Positions 7,093-15,623 of a stretch of DNA of 36,792 nucleotides are shown piece by piece. This DNA is from a virus. The notes under the pieces were generated by a model. That model saw only the letters and a program-made list of their open reading frames with translations, ran no database searches and was not told the DNA's origin. Where the stretch lies: positions 1 through 36,792 of IMG/VR virus record IMGVR_UViG_3300020411_001986. One strand, 5' to 3'. Made by a program: the position numbers and the translations under genes. Every line of letters begins with the position of its first letter. Position 1 is the first letter of the stretch.

Positions 7093-8043
7093 ATGGCAAC
7101 TTCAACTTTTCCCGCTACAGGCGGTTTTAGCGATAATACGACTCAGGCAAAATTTATACCTGAGTTGTGGTCGGACGAAATTCGTGCGGCATACGAAAAA
7201 CGATTGGTAAGGGCTGGTCTTGTTAAGAGACTCCCTATGGTTGGTAAAAAGGGCGATACAGTCCATATTCCCGCTCCAACACGCGGAACGGCTCACGCCA
7301 AAAGCGCAAAGACCGCTGTGACTGTCCAGGCAAACACTGAAAGCGAAGTGCAAGTATTAATTGATAAGCACTATGAGTATTCAAAGCTCATGGAAGATAT
7401 CACTGAAACACAGGCACTAAGTAGTATGCGTGGCTTTTACACCTCGGATGCAGGGTACGCCCTATCGCGTCAGGTCGATTCGGATTTAGCCTTGTTAGGT
7501 AAGTCTATCGGCGACCAGACAAATAATTGGGTTGGTACTGGCTCTTACTACAACGATGCTACGTCAGGTCTACAACCTTATGCGTTAGATACGGTTACTG
7601 ATGCTGATTTAGTCAATGACGCAGCGATCAGAGGTTTAATAAAACTGCTTGATGACACTGATGTTCCCTTTGATGAAAGGTATTTCGTAATTCCTCCATC
7701 AATGCGTAAAACCATTATGGGAATTGATCGTTATGTTTCATCTGACTTTGTAGATGGGCGTGGTGTACAAAATGGACGCATCGGCAATCTTTACGGTGTT
7801 GAAATTTATGTAACGTCAAACTGCGAGACAGTTGAGCTTGCGGCTGACAATACTGCTGGTGGCGATATTAAAGCTGCCACTATATTTCACAAGGAGGCTT
7901 TTATCCTTGCGGAGCAGCAAAACATCAGAACGCAAACACAATATAAGCAAGAGTGGTTAGGTAATCTATTTACAGCCGATACGATTTATGGCGTAAAAAC
8001 CTATCGACCTGATGCTGCTTTTAACTTGATGGTCAACGCTTAA
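7093..8043 (+). CDS. Major capsid protein
   Basis: The 316-residue protein follows the scaffold gene after a good ribosome site (CGGAGG) and is followed by a strong terminator, the usual setting of a highly expressed capsid gene. Its sequence, with FIPELWSDEIRAAYEKRLVR near the start, MVGKKGDTVHIPAPTRG around residue 50, and YFVIPPSMRKTIMGIDRYVS near 195, has the character of HK97-fold phage capsid proteins that lack a cleaved delta domain. It would form the icosahedral shell. The C-terminus contains IYGVKTYRPDAAFNLMVNA, a common ending in this class. No Ig-like decoration domain is present. Confidence 0.88.
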   Translation: MATSTFPATGGFSDNTTQAKFIPELWSDEIRAAYEKRLVRAGLVKRLPMVGKKGDTVHIPAPTRGTAHAKSAKTAVTVQANTESEVQVLIDKHYEYSKLMEDITETQALSSMRGFYTSDAGYALSRQVDSDLALLGKSIGDQTNNWVGTGSYYNDATSGLQPYALDTVTDADLVNDAAIRGLIKLLDDTDVPFDERYFVIPPSMRKTIMGIDRYVSSDFVDGRGVQNGRIGNLYGVEIYVTSNCETVELAADNTAGGDIKAATIFHKEAFILAEQQNIRTQTQYKQEWLGNLFTADTIYGVKTYRPDAAFNLMVNA

Positions 8044-8062
8044 TCTCCCTTCATTTAAGCGC

Positions 8063-8091
8063 GGGTAGCCTTTTCGGGGGCTACCCATTTT
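8063..8091 (+). terminator. Rho-independent terminator after the capsid gene
   Basis: An eight-pair perfect stem GGGTAGCC/GGCTACCC (8063-8070 and 8079-8086) with an eight-base loop is followed by ATTTTTA. It lies 19 bases after the capsid stop and 18 bases before the tail fibre start, so it can lower read-through from the head genes to the tail genes. Confidence 0.85.
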
Positions 8092-8109
8092 TACATAGGA
8101 GAGAGATAC

Positions 8110-9582
8110 ATGACTGTTATAATTACCAAAAATAGCTCGACAGCATCTAGCGTTCCTACGTCTGCTGATTTGGTACAAGGCGAATTAGCGGTCAATGTTG
8201 CTGATAAACGTCTTTTTACCGAAGATAATTCAGCCGCAATAATCGAAATAGGCACAAATCCCACTTCAATTACAACTGGCGCTATTACTGCGTCCGGCAC
8301 TGTTACTTTAAACGGACAATTAGTAAACGCAAATGCGGCTCTTACTGGTGGCTCGATTGATGGCATTATAATCGGTAACACAACAGCGGCAGCTATTACA
8401 GGTACAACTGTCACCGCTTCTACTGGATTTGTCGGTGGGTTAACCGGAAATGTTGTCGGGAATTTACAAGGAAATGTGACAGGCGCGGTTACGGGAAATG
8501 TGCAGGGCGACCTTACAGGAAATGTTACTGCATCAAGCGGAACGACTACGCTTCACAATTTATCTCTGACGGGTACTGTAGATTTTAACACAGCACGATT
8601 GACGGACATTGGCACACCCACAGCGGCGACTGATGCTGTAACTAAGCAATATGCTGATGACCTAATCACGAATTTAATTGATGGCGCTCCGGCGGCTCTT
8701 GATACACTTAACGAGCTTGCAGCGGCGATGGCCGATGATGCGTCATTTCATACGACTGTCACGAATAGCATAGCGACTAAACTTCCCCTCGCGGGAGGAA
8801 CAATGTCTGGTGCTATTGCGATGGGTACGGCTAAGATTACAGGTCTTGGCGACCCGACTTCTGCTCAAGATGCAGCAACAAAAACGTATGTAGATACACA
8901 AGTTGGTGGTGGTTTGCCAACAACGGGCGGCACGATGACAGGCGCTATCGCCATGTCAACGAACAAGATTACCGGAATGGGTGATCCAACCGCTGCTCAA
9001 GATGCCGCTACAAAAACTTATGTTGATGGGATACTTGGAAGTGCCACATCTGCGGCGACTTCTGCGGCAGCGGCCTTAGTTAGCCAAAATGCAGCGGCGA
9101 CAAGTGCCACAAATAGTGCGACTTCCGAAACAAATAGCGCAAATTCAGCGACCGCATCGGCGGCAAGCGCGACACAAGCGGCGGCTTCATTAGATGAATT
9201 TGATGATACATACCTTGGTCAAAAAAGTAGCGACCCGACAGTAGACAATGACGGTGATCCTCTTGCGACAGGGGCGCTCTATTTTTCGACCACCTCAAAT
9301 GCTATGAAGGTCTATAGCGGTTCTGCATGGAGCGCAGTAGCACCAACAGCCACATCTGTTACTTGGAGTCAAGTAAGTGATGCCCCTGCTTATGCCAGTG
9401 AGAACGGAAAGTATTTAAAGTCCAGTGGTGGCGCATTAGTTTGGGAAGTGGTCGCTGACGAAATACCGTCACAAACTGGTCAGTCTGGAAAATATCTAAC
9501 AACAAATGGTAGCAACCTGTCTTGGGCTGAAGTTCAAGCAGGGTTTCAAGAATCGAAAGCCTATTTCTTTGCGAGTTTTTAG
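8110..9582 (+). CDS. Tail fibre-like protein with repeat domains
   Basis: A 490-residue fibrous protein. Residues about 115-145 carry a Gly-Asn-Val repeat (GNVVGNLQGNVTGAVTGNV), and residues about 225-310 contain two copies of a tail-fibre repeat of the form GGTMxGAIAMxTxKITGxGD followed by PTxAQDAATKTYVD. An Ala/Ser/Thr-rich coiled stalk follows (about 315-370), then a domain with ALYFSTTSNAMKVYSGSAW, which is common near the C-terminal ends of marine phage fibres. These features point to a trimeric fibre or fibre-connecting protein involved in host attachment. The start has GGAGAGAG upstream. The receptor-binding tip may instead be one of the next three proteins. Confidence 0.82.
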   Translation: MTVIITKNSSTASSVPTSADLVQGELAVNVADKRLFTEDNSAAIIEIGTNPTSITTGAITASGTVTLNGQLVNANAALTGGSIDGIIIGNTTAAAITGTTVTASTGFVGGLTGNVVGNLQGNVTGAVTGNVQGDLTGNVTASSGTTTLHNLSLTGTVDFNTARLTDIGTPTAATDAVTKQYADDLITNLIDGAPAALDTLNELAAAMADDASFHTTVTNSIATKLPLAGGTMSGAIAMGTAKITGLGDPTSAQDAATKTYVDTQVGGGLPTTGGTMTGAIAMSTNKITGMGDPTAAQDAATKTYVDGILGSATSAATSAAAALVSQNAAATSATNSATSETNSANSATASAASATQAAASLDEFDDTYLGQKSSDPTVDNDGDPLATGALYFSTTSNAMKVYSGSAWSAVAPTATSVTWSQVSDAPAYASENGKYLKSSGGALVWEVVADEIPSQTGQSGKYLTTNGSNLSWAEVQAGFQESKAYFFASF

Positions 9583-9593
9583 AGGATTAAAAA

Positions 9594-10235
9594 ATGGCTA
9601 ATGGAACACTAGGACAATCAGCTTTAGCGGCAAACACCGACACGACTGTTTACACCTCTGGCACTGAAACCGTCACTTTTACCGTCACGGTTGCCGGAGG
9701 TAAGTTAGTGATAGACGGAGTATCGCAAGATACTTTAACTTTGCGCGAAGGCTCAACTTATACGTTTGACCAATCTGACGCGACTAACGCAACTCATCCT
9801 CTACGGTTATCGACAACAGCAGACGGTACGCATGGCGGCGGTAGTGAGTACACAACAGGCGTAACTACTAATGGCACTCCTGGAAGCAGCGGAGCATATA
9901 CTCGCATCGTTGTCGCTACAGGCGCACCGACTCTTTATTATTACTGTTCTGCTCATGCTGCGATGGGCGGCACAGCAAATACGTCAGCAAATACAGTTAC
10001 ATCATCTACAGTAAATGTATCGATGATAAACAAGGGTGCTTCTCCTGCTGCTGTTAGATTAGCAGTAGCGGCAAGTGGCACACCATCAACTTCTGAATTT
10101 TTAGAATACGACACTGTGTTAGGTGTTGGGGATGTTCTTGAACGCACAGGCATAGTTTTAACAGCAGATAAAAACGTAGTGGCGAGAAGTAATGTCGCTG
10201 ATGTCGCTGTCAACATTTACGGTTATGAGGCTTAG
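9594..10235 (+). CDS. Virion-region protein with cupredoxin-like domain
   Basis: In 213 residues, a beta-rich domain (about 25-126) contains a full blue-copper-type ligand set: His68 in NATHPLRL, then Cys118, His121 and Met124 in YYYCSAHAAMGG, the same Cys-x2-His-x2-Met spacing as amicyanin. The remaining C-terminal part (130-213) is a second beta-rich domain ending VAVNIYGYEA. It sits between two tail-fibre-like genes, so a surface or adhesion role is likely. Whether it binds copper is inference; similar sequence in phage structural proteins may use only the fold. A ribosome site (AGAGGA) supports the start. No signal peptide is seen. Confidence 0.7.
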   Translation: MANGTLGQSALAANTDTTVYTSGTETVTFTVTVAGGKLVIDGVSQDTLTLREGSTYTFDQSDATNATHPLRLSTTADGTHGGGSEYTTGVTTNGTPGSSGAYTRIVVATGAPTLYYYCSAHAAMGGTANTSANTVTSSTVNVSMINKGASPAAVRLAVAASGTPSTSEFLEYDTVLGVGDVLERTGIVLTADKNVVARSNVADVAVNIYGYEA

Positions 10236-10237
10236 TC

Positions 10238-13192
10238 ATGGGTAGAACTAATACGACAAACAATGACGATTTAGGGTTACGCAAAGTTTCCTCTGCGACA
10301 GGTTTTAGCGCAGGTGACTTGATTTATGAAACTGGTAGCGGCATTGGAAAAATACCAACTGGCACAGGTGGTGATGCCACTTTTTCTGCTACAGGTGAAT
10401 TAAAGGTATCTGGCCCAAGCGCAGGAACGAAACATGGTTTCGCCAGAAACGTAAATATTACTGCATCTGGTGTAGGTAATGGGGAATATGTTTGTAAACT
10501 TTCAAGTGGAAAGATAGCGATTGTCTATTATCGAGCGAAGGTTGCAAATACCAGAGGTTCTGCCGAAGAGGATATGTATGTCTATCTGCGAATCTACAAC
10601 GAAGATGGCACGATAGATGTAGCGGAAACAGCAGTTACAACATCCACAACACATCAATTTGTTGGCAACACAAGTATGCCAGCTTTAGCTGTTTGTCAGT
10701 TAAGTGGTGGAAATTTAGTGATAGCGTGGGGTAGTGAAGGCTCTAATTATACCTATCCTAGTTATGCGGTTCACAACGGCACAACTGGCGCACAAATTAC
10801 AGCGCCAACTCAAATAACAAGCACCGCCGATGGTTCGAGCGCATTTATTAGACATTGTTTAAGAATAGAGCCATTAACTAATGGTAATTGTGTTATTGCT
10901 TGGACAAGTGACGCTAACACAAATATGTATCACACAATTATCAACTCTACTGGCGGTAGTGTTATGGCTGCTACGTCAGTGGGTCAAAACTATGGTGGTT
11001 CGCAAAATAGAGATTCGCTTTCAATATGTGCAAGACATGACGGTAATTATTGTCTGTTGCAATCGTATAGCGGTGGATATTATTTCTATATTTATAGCGG
11101 CACAGATGGTTCTTATGTCTCTGCTGACGCTAACTCTAGTTTAACTGGTGGCTCAATTTTTGGCAGTTGGATGACGCGAGACTCTAATAACCAGATAAAT
11201 ATGTATATGCTCAACAGTGGTTATGCGTATCGCGCAACTGTAGCTTCAGGAGGAGTCAACTTACAAAATCTAACGCAAATATTTGCTAACTCAAACATGG
11301 CTAGTTTTGGTGGTGGTTCGGGGCAACTCGGAGGAGGTACTAATAGCTATGGAATGGTTAGAGCGCATTGTATAGAAGGCACAACAAAAAACATTATTTA
11401 CTTAAACGTAAGTTATGGCGGCATGGATAGGTTGCTGTATCTCAACAGTGATGGCACAGAAGCCGCAGGAACACAAGTAATTGGAGGTGTTTCTTGTAAC
11501 GGTTGGTGTCGAGGTGGTTCGTTTGTTGAAGTAACAAATGACGTTCGTTTTTATACCAATAGCGGAACACTAGATAATCAGCAAAAACCAGAAGTACCTC
11601 CAACTGGAATTTTCTATTACTCAATTAATAAATCAGCGTTAAATGTTGGCGGTGGTAGCGGTGTTACTGGTGCGTTAGGCACAGCTACGGCTGCTACTGC
11701 TGCGTATAGTGAGTCTGGTTCTACAGTTAAAAATGGGTCTTTCTTAGCTGCTGCTGATGGTTCGAGCAGCGCAACAAATACTCGAACAACAGGACAAACT
11801 TTAATTAAAGGTTTAACAGACGTACCGGTAGGAGGTAATTGTGACGGCTATGATGTTGATGGTCGAATTGGTGGTGGTTTCTTTGTTTCTTCAATCGAAG
11901 ATACGACTGTTAAGGTATATGTCTATGACAAAGATTATGAGCTAGAAAAAACGGTCACGGTTACGACATCTGCGAATAGTGGAAATTCATCACAGTTTCA
12001 GGCTCTAGTTTGTCAGCTCGGAAATGGGAAGGTTGTAGTTGCTTATCCAAATGGAAGCGGAGCTACAGGCACTAACGGAGCAATGATGAAGATTTATAAC
12101 GAAGATATGTCTACCGTTCTCGTTGATGAAACTTCCTTTGGTGTTGGTGTATATATGCTTCAACAATATCCGCACATGATTCAAGGATTAATGGGTGAGG
12201 ATGGTGATGAATTTGCTTTTGTTTACGTACATAACGGTTCTCCATATTACGGAAAAATAAGCGTTTATGATGATACCGGAACACATAAATGGGGCGGTCA
12301 AACTTTAGGAGAAAGTTATCTTTCTAGTTATGGCGCGAGAAATACTATTTTGTGCGCGTTACCAAACGGAGATATTGGTGTTGCTTACAACACAAGTGGT
12401 TATAACGCTGTTTACATGGATGTATGGAAAAAATGTCCAGATGGCACAGCTTGGTTTCATTCCGCCACGTCTACATGGTCAACTAACTCGTATTTCGGAA
12501 GTGATAAACGAGCTTGGAAATCATTTAGTGGGCCTTCAGGAGTAGCGCAATACAGCGTAGTTGATTCGAGTGGTATTTGGTACAACCTACAACACGCAGC
12601 TTGCGACCACGAACACGTTTACTGCGAAAACTCTTATTATCCCTACAACTCAGGTTGGGGTGCTTTTGGTGTGGCAGGGAACATGTCTCCTTTTTGCATA
12701 CAAACAACGAATGGCAATTCTTATATGTACACTTGGTCACCAAAAATTAATGACAACAATAACCTTAATATCAATAGTTACAATCTAGTTAATCCGTACA
12801 CACAAGCAGGAGCATCTACGTACAACATCCAAACTCTTCCGCTAAATGGACATGAGGCTGCAATGTTTTTCACATCAACTGCGAGTGGAAATGGTGACTG
12901 CTCCTTCTTTGTAGTTAGAACAATGGATGAGGTAACTAATATTGGTTATACCACTTCAACAGCTTGTGACCCGATTGCCTTAGATGACCCATCGAAAAGA
13001 GCAGTATTTTTAGGTGTTGCGGTTACGGACTGTCCTGCTGGTGGTTCTGGCACTATACAGACTAAAGGTGATGCGAAACTTTCAAGCTCGTATAAAGACG
13101 CATCTACCGCAGAAAATTTTAATTTTGAATCCCACAGTGGCGATGGCAAGTCAGGTAGTCAGGTTGGTCGCTCAGTGATAATCAGGGAGTAG
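10238..13192 (+). CDS. Large repeat-containing surface protein, probable tail fibre/adhesin
   Basis: At 984 residues this is the largest protein in the window. It is Gly/Ser/Asn/Tyr-rich and nearly all beta by appearance. A short motif of the form LxxGxxVIAW recurs (for example KLSSGKIAIVYY at 87-98, and at about 152, 211, 592 and 706), reminiscent of propeller-blade or extended beta repeats. The N-terminal 60 residues look like an attachment segment, and the C-terminus (SSSYKDASTAENFNFESHSG) is distinct from the repeats. Lying between the cupredoxin-like and glycine-rich proteins, it is a good candidate for the main receptor-binding structure. No enzymatic motif was recognised. Confidence 0.65.
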   Translation: MGRTNTTNNDDLGLRKVSSATGFSAGDLIYETGSGIGKIPTGTGGDATFSATGELKVSGPSAGTKHGFARNVNITASGVGNGEYVCKLSSGKIAIVYYRAKVANTRGSAEEDMYVYLRIYNEDGTIDVAETAVTTSTTHQFVGNTSMPALAVCQLSGGNLVIAWGSEGSNYTYPSYAVHNGTTGAQITAPTQITSTADGSSAFIRHCLRIEPLTNGNCVIAWTSDANTNMYHTIINSTGGSVMAATSVGQNYGGSQNRDSLSICARHDGNYCLLQSYSGGYYFYIYSGTDGSYVSADANSSLTGGSIFGSWMTRDSNNQINMYMLNSGYAYRATVASGGVNLQNLTQIFANSNMASFGGGSGQLGGGTNSYGMVRAHCIEGTTKNIIYLNVSYGGMDRLLYLNSDGTEAAGTQVIGGVSCNGWCRGGSFVEVTNDVRFYTNSGTLDNQQKPEVPPTGIFYYSINKSALNVGGGSGVTGALGTATAATAAYSESGSTVKNGSFLAAADGSSSATNTRTTGQTLIKGLTDVPVGGNCDGYDVDGRIGGGFFVSSIEDTTVKVYVYDKDYELEKTVTVTTSANSGNSSQFQALVCQLGNGKVVVAYPNGSGATGTNGAMMKIYNEDMSTVLVDETSFGVGVYMLQQYPHMIQGLMGEDGDEFAFVYVHNGSPYYGKISVYDDTGTHKWGGQTLGESYLSSYGARNTILCALPNGDIGVAYNTSGYNAVYMDVWKKCPDGTAWFHSATSTWSTNSYFGSDKRAWKSFSGPSGVAQYSVVDSSGIWYNLQHAACDHEHVYCENSYYPYNSGWGAFGVAGNMSPFCIQTTNGNSYMYTWSPKINDNNNLNINSYNLVNPYTQAGASTYNIQTLPLNGHEAAMFFTSTASGNGDCSFFVVRTMDEVTNIGYTTSTACDPIALDDPSKRAVFLGVAVTDCPAGGSGTIQTKGDAKLSSSYKDASTAENFNFESHSGDGKSGSQVGRSVIIRE

Positions 13193-13195
13193 GAT

Positions 13196-13930
13196 ATGGC
13201 ACTACCAGAAATTTCACAAAAACTGACAAATCCAGTGACAGGAGTATTTGGTACTGGTCAGGTCAAAATGTTCGCAACGACAGGCACGTTTACTGTTCCT
13301 ATCGGTATCTCTAGATGTCGTGTAAGAGTCTGGGGCGCAGGAGGAGGCAATTCGGGATGTGGTGGCGGTTTTGCTATGGAGGAAATTGACCTTGGCACTA
13401 CGGCAACAGTGGCGGTTACGGTTGGCACAGGCAGTTCAGGAAATGGAGGCACATCTTCTTTTGGTTCTTACTGTTCCGCAACAGGAGGCACAGCTAACAG
13501 CACTACCGGAGCAGGAGCAGGAACAGGCGGTGATGTAAATTATACAGGCGGTGCAGGTGGTACTAATTGCGGTGGCGGTGCAGCGGGTATTTTTGGTGAT
13601 GGTGGACAAGGCGGTGGCGGTTATTCTGGTTTCAACGGTAATGCAGGTGGCGGTCAAGGCAGCACATCTTCAACATCTTCAAAGAATTTTGGTGGAAATG
13701 GGTTTTTAGGCACTGGTGGTAGTTCTAACTTTTACGGCAGACTGCCTCCAACGTCAGGTATAGATTCAGGTTGGGGTCTTGATGCTATCGGGGCAGGAGG
13801 CGGTGGCACTGAGTATCAGGGAGGAATAAACGGTGGCGGTGGTGGACAATACGGTGATGGCGGTTGGCCTGCTGGCGGTGGCGGTAATTCTTATAAAGGT
13901 GGTGACGGCTTAGTGATTGTGGAGTTTTAA
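13196..13930 (+). CDS. Glycine-rich tail tip/adhesin protein
   Basis: A 244-residue protein with a short beta-rich N-terminus (MFATTGTFTVPIGISRCRVR at 25-44, then VWGAGGGNSG) of the phage glycine-rich domain type, followed by almost continuous Gly runs to the end (for example GGGGQYGDGGWPAGGGG). Such sequences form polyglycine-II-like sandwiches at the tips of phage fibres and bind surface receptors or cap the fibre. Position directly after the 984-residue protein supports a fibre-tip role. The ribosome site GGGAG sits close to the start. Codon usage is forced to GGN and gives a locally repetitive DNA, a likely hot spot for recombination. Confidence 0.75.
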   Translation: MALPEISQKLTNPVTGVFGTGQVKMFATTGTFTVPIGISRCRVRVWGAGGGNSGCGGGFAMEEIDLGTTATVAVTVGTGSSGNGGTSSFGSYCSATGGTANSTTGAGAGTGGDVNYTGGAGGTNCGGGAAGIFGDGGQGGGGYSGFNGNAGGGQGSTSSTSSKNFGGNGFLGTGGSSNFYGRLPPTSGIDSGWGLDAIGAGGGGTEYQGGINGGGGGQYGDGGWPAGGGGNSYKGGDGLVIVEF

Positions 13931-13931
13931 A

Positions 13932-14192
13932 ATGAGATATATACGAACAAGAATCAACGATGATGGTGATAAAGTAATTGCCGAGATTTTTCCTGTTGGA
14001 TTTGTCCCAACTGACCAGAATCTACACATCAGCCTTCTAAATCATTGCACAACTGCGAGAGATGATGTTCAAGAGGATTGGGTATTGAAAGGTAGCGAAT
14101 TTTATCCTGCTGATGAAGAACCGCGAGAGAATCCTCCGGTGACACCTCCTGAAGAAGAGTCTGAAGAAGAGTCTGAAGAAGAATCTGAGTAA
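13932..14192 (+). CDS. Small protein with acidic repeat tail, 86 aa
   Basis: The 86-residue protein has a compact N-terminal domain (MRYIRTRINDDGDKVIAEIF) and a proline-containing acidic tail ending in the repeated EEESEEESEEESE. The tail is encoded by a near-perfect 12-base repeat at about 14154-14189. It follows the glycine-rich gene after one base, so coupling is likely. A fibre-assembly chaperone is a common occupant of this position, but no homologous sequence is recognised. Expansion or contraction of the repeat would change tail length without a frameshift, since the unit is a multiple of three. Confidence 0.65.
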   Translation: MRYIRTRINDDGDKVIAEIFPVGFVPTDQNLHISLLNHCTTARDDVQEDWVLKGSEFYPADEEPRENPPVTPPEEESEEESEEESE

Positions 14193-14198
14193 TGTTCA

Positions 14199-14372
14199 AT
14201 GAACATATTTTTGCTCGTTATCGTCATAGGAGGAATATCTGCCATTACAAATTGTGATGATGGCGGCCTGTGTTTTGCGCAAAAATCTAACTGTGAACGG
14301 TTTGCTCAAAGAATTATTTTAAATAGCGTTAATACAAACATAAGCGCCATGTGTAAAAAGGTTGAGCAATGA
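14199..14372 (+). CDS. Small membrane or exported protein, 57 aa
   Basis: The frame encodes MNIFLLVIVIGGISAITNC, a hydrophobic N-terminal segment typical of a signal anchor or signal peptide, followed by a polar domain with five Cys in all. The stop overlaps the next start as ATGA (14369-14372), a typical coupled junction. The ribosome site is weak, and an upstream out-of-frame ATG at 14192 lies close by. There is no canonical lipobox. It lies at the head of the membrane/lysis block; a spanin-like or envelope role is possible but not shown. Confidence 0.5.
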   Translation: MNIFLLVIVIGGISAITNCDDGGLCFAQKSNCERFAQRIILNSVNTNISAMCKKVEQ

Positions 14373-14869
14373 TTGGCGAAGCAATGTTAGCGATAAAGGC
14401 GTTAGATAGCGCGTTTGTGGTTGTTAAAACAGCTATTGCTAAAAAGAAAGAAGTAGAAGATATGGCAAGTGAGGTGGGTAAATTCTTCACAGCCAAGAAG
14501 AAAGTAGAAGAACATATTAGAAAAGCTAGGGATGCTGGTACTGATGATTTGTTGGCTGGTTCGGCTTTGGAAGAAGCTATTACAATAGACCAGCAAGAAG
14601 AACGTATAGAAAAAATGATGGAAAAAATACGCGATCATTATATGCGTAAAGGACAAACCCACAGATGGGGTAAAATTAAGGCTGAAGCGGCTAAGATTGA
14701 AAAGAAGCGTGAGATAAAGCGTAAGGCAAATGCAGCCGCTAGGGTGGCAGCGAAAAAAGAAGAAGACATATTGATAGAGCAACTAGCAAAATTAGTTTTA
14801 GGATTAGTTGTTACAGTAATAGCAATAGCTGGGATGGTATTCTTGATTTTTGGGATTTCTAGTGAGTAA
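14369..14869 (+). CDS. C-tail-anchored coiled-coil membrane protein
   Basis: The 166-residue protein is strongly helical and charged (Lys/Glu-rich from about residue 25 to 130, with EEDILIEQLAK near 129-139) and ends with one hydrophobic span LVLGLVVTVIAIAGMVFLIF (about 143-162). This predicts a cytoplasmic coiled coil anchored by a C-terminal membrane helix. It lies just before the class-3 lipase, lipoprotein and holin genes, so a role in lysis or in DNA ejection across the membrane fits. No named family is recognised. Coupling to the preceding 57-residue gene is by ATGA overlap. Confidence 0.65.
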   Translation: MIGEAMLAIKALDSAFVVVKTAIAKKKEVEDMASEVGKFFTAKKKVEEHIRKARDAGTDDLLAGSALEEAITIDQQEERIEKMMEKIRDHYMRKGQTHRWGKIKAEAAKIEKKREIKRKANAAARVAAKKEEDILIEQLAKLVLGLVVTVIAIAGMVFLIFGISSE

Positions 14870-14912
14870 AAATAATACTAAAAATACTAAAATAAAGGTG
14901 AAAAAGGTATAT

Positions 14913-15614
14913 ATGAGCGATACGTCAGGCAAGATGCCAAGTACGGAAATGCTAAGAAAAGCAACGCAATACAGTGCTGACGCATATCAAGATCAAATTC
15001 CAGGTGCGTTGAAGATTGAGAACAAATTGGCAAGCAGTACAGCCTTTTTTATGCACGATGAAGAACTAAATATGGATGTTTTGGCTCATAGAGGTACACA
15101 ACAGGCGCGTGATTGGATTTTCAATTTTAGCGCAATACCTTGTCGTTATGGCAAAAGGTGGGTGCACGGTGGCTTTGCGTTAGCTCATGCGTCTGTCTGG
15201 GGAAGGATTAAGAAACTAATTAATCCTACCAAGAAGTTATTGATTACAGGTCATTCTCTCGGTGGCGGTATGGCTGAATTGTCGGCTTTGAAGTTAGCGA
15301 GAGAAAGCGGTTTTGGAAACGTCAATCTGGTTACTTTTGGAAAGCCGAATACTTTTTTAAAACGCAATAATAGATATGCAATGGAACATTTAGCGGGGCA
15401 TTTATCAGTAATAAGCGGTAGTGACATTGTGACTCGCATACCGCGTTTTCTTTATTGTCCTGATGCAAATCAGATGAGCTTATATTTGGGCAATGACGGC
15501 AACGATTACGTTAATTGCGAAAGAGAATTTATGTTAAATGATTGGTCTGCTACTGATTCCATATCAGATCATTCTATGGACTTGTACGCAAAAAGGATGG
15601 AAGCACACACATAA
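14913..15614 (+). CDS. Class-3 lipase / alpha-beta hydrolase
   Basis: The 233-residue protein has the class-3 lipase signature LLITGHSLGGGMAELSA with nucleophile Ser115, plus candidate Asp171 (GSDIVTRIPR) and His220 (ISDHSMDLY) in the expected order. LAHRGTQQARDWIFNF (about 58-72) matches the oxyanion-side strand of this family. It probably cleaves ester bonds of lipids. No signal peptide is seen, so access to the envelope would be at lysis or inside the cell. ATG 14913 is chosen over TTG 14850 and GTG 14862 because AAAAAGG stands about seven bases upstream. Neighbours are membrane proteins and the holin, which suggests a lysis role. Confidence 0.85.
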   Translation: MSDTSGKMPSTEMLRKATQYSADAYQDQIPGALKIENKLASSTAFFMHDEELNMDVLAHRGTQQARDWIFNFSAIPCRYGKRWVHGGFALAHASVWGRIKKLINPTKKLLITGHSLGGGMAELSALKLARESGFGNVNLVTFGKPNTFLKRNNRYAMEHLAGHLSVISGSDIVTRIPRFLYCPDANQMSLYLGNDGNDYVNCEREFMLNDWSATDSISDHSMDLYAKRMEAHT

Positions 15615-15623
15615 GGAGATTAT

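Noticed and set aside
7966-8414. Minus-strand frames over the capsid end and tail fibre start
   Set aside because: Antisense to a strong terminator and to well supported genes; no ribosome sites.
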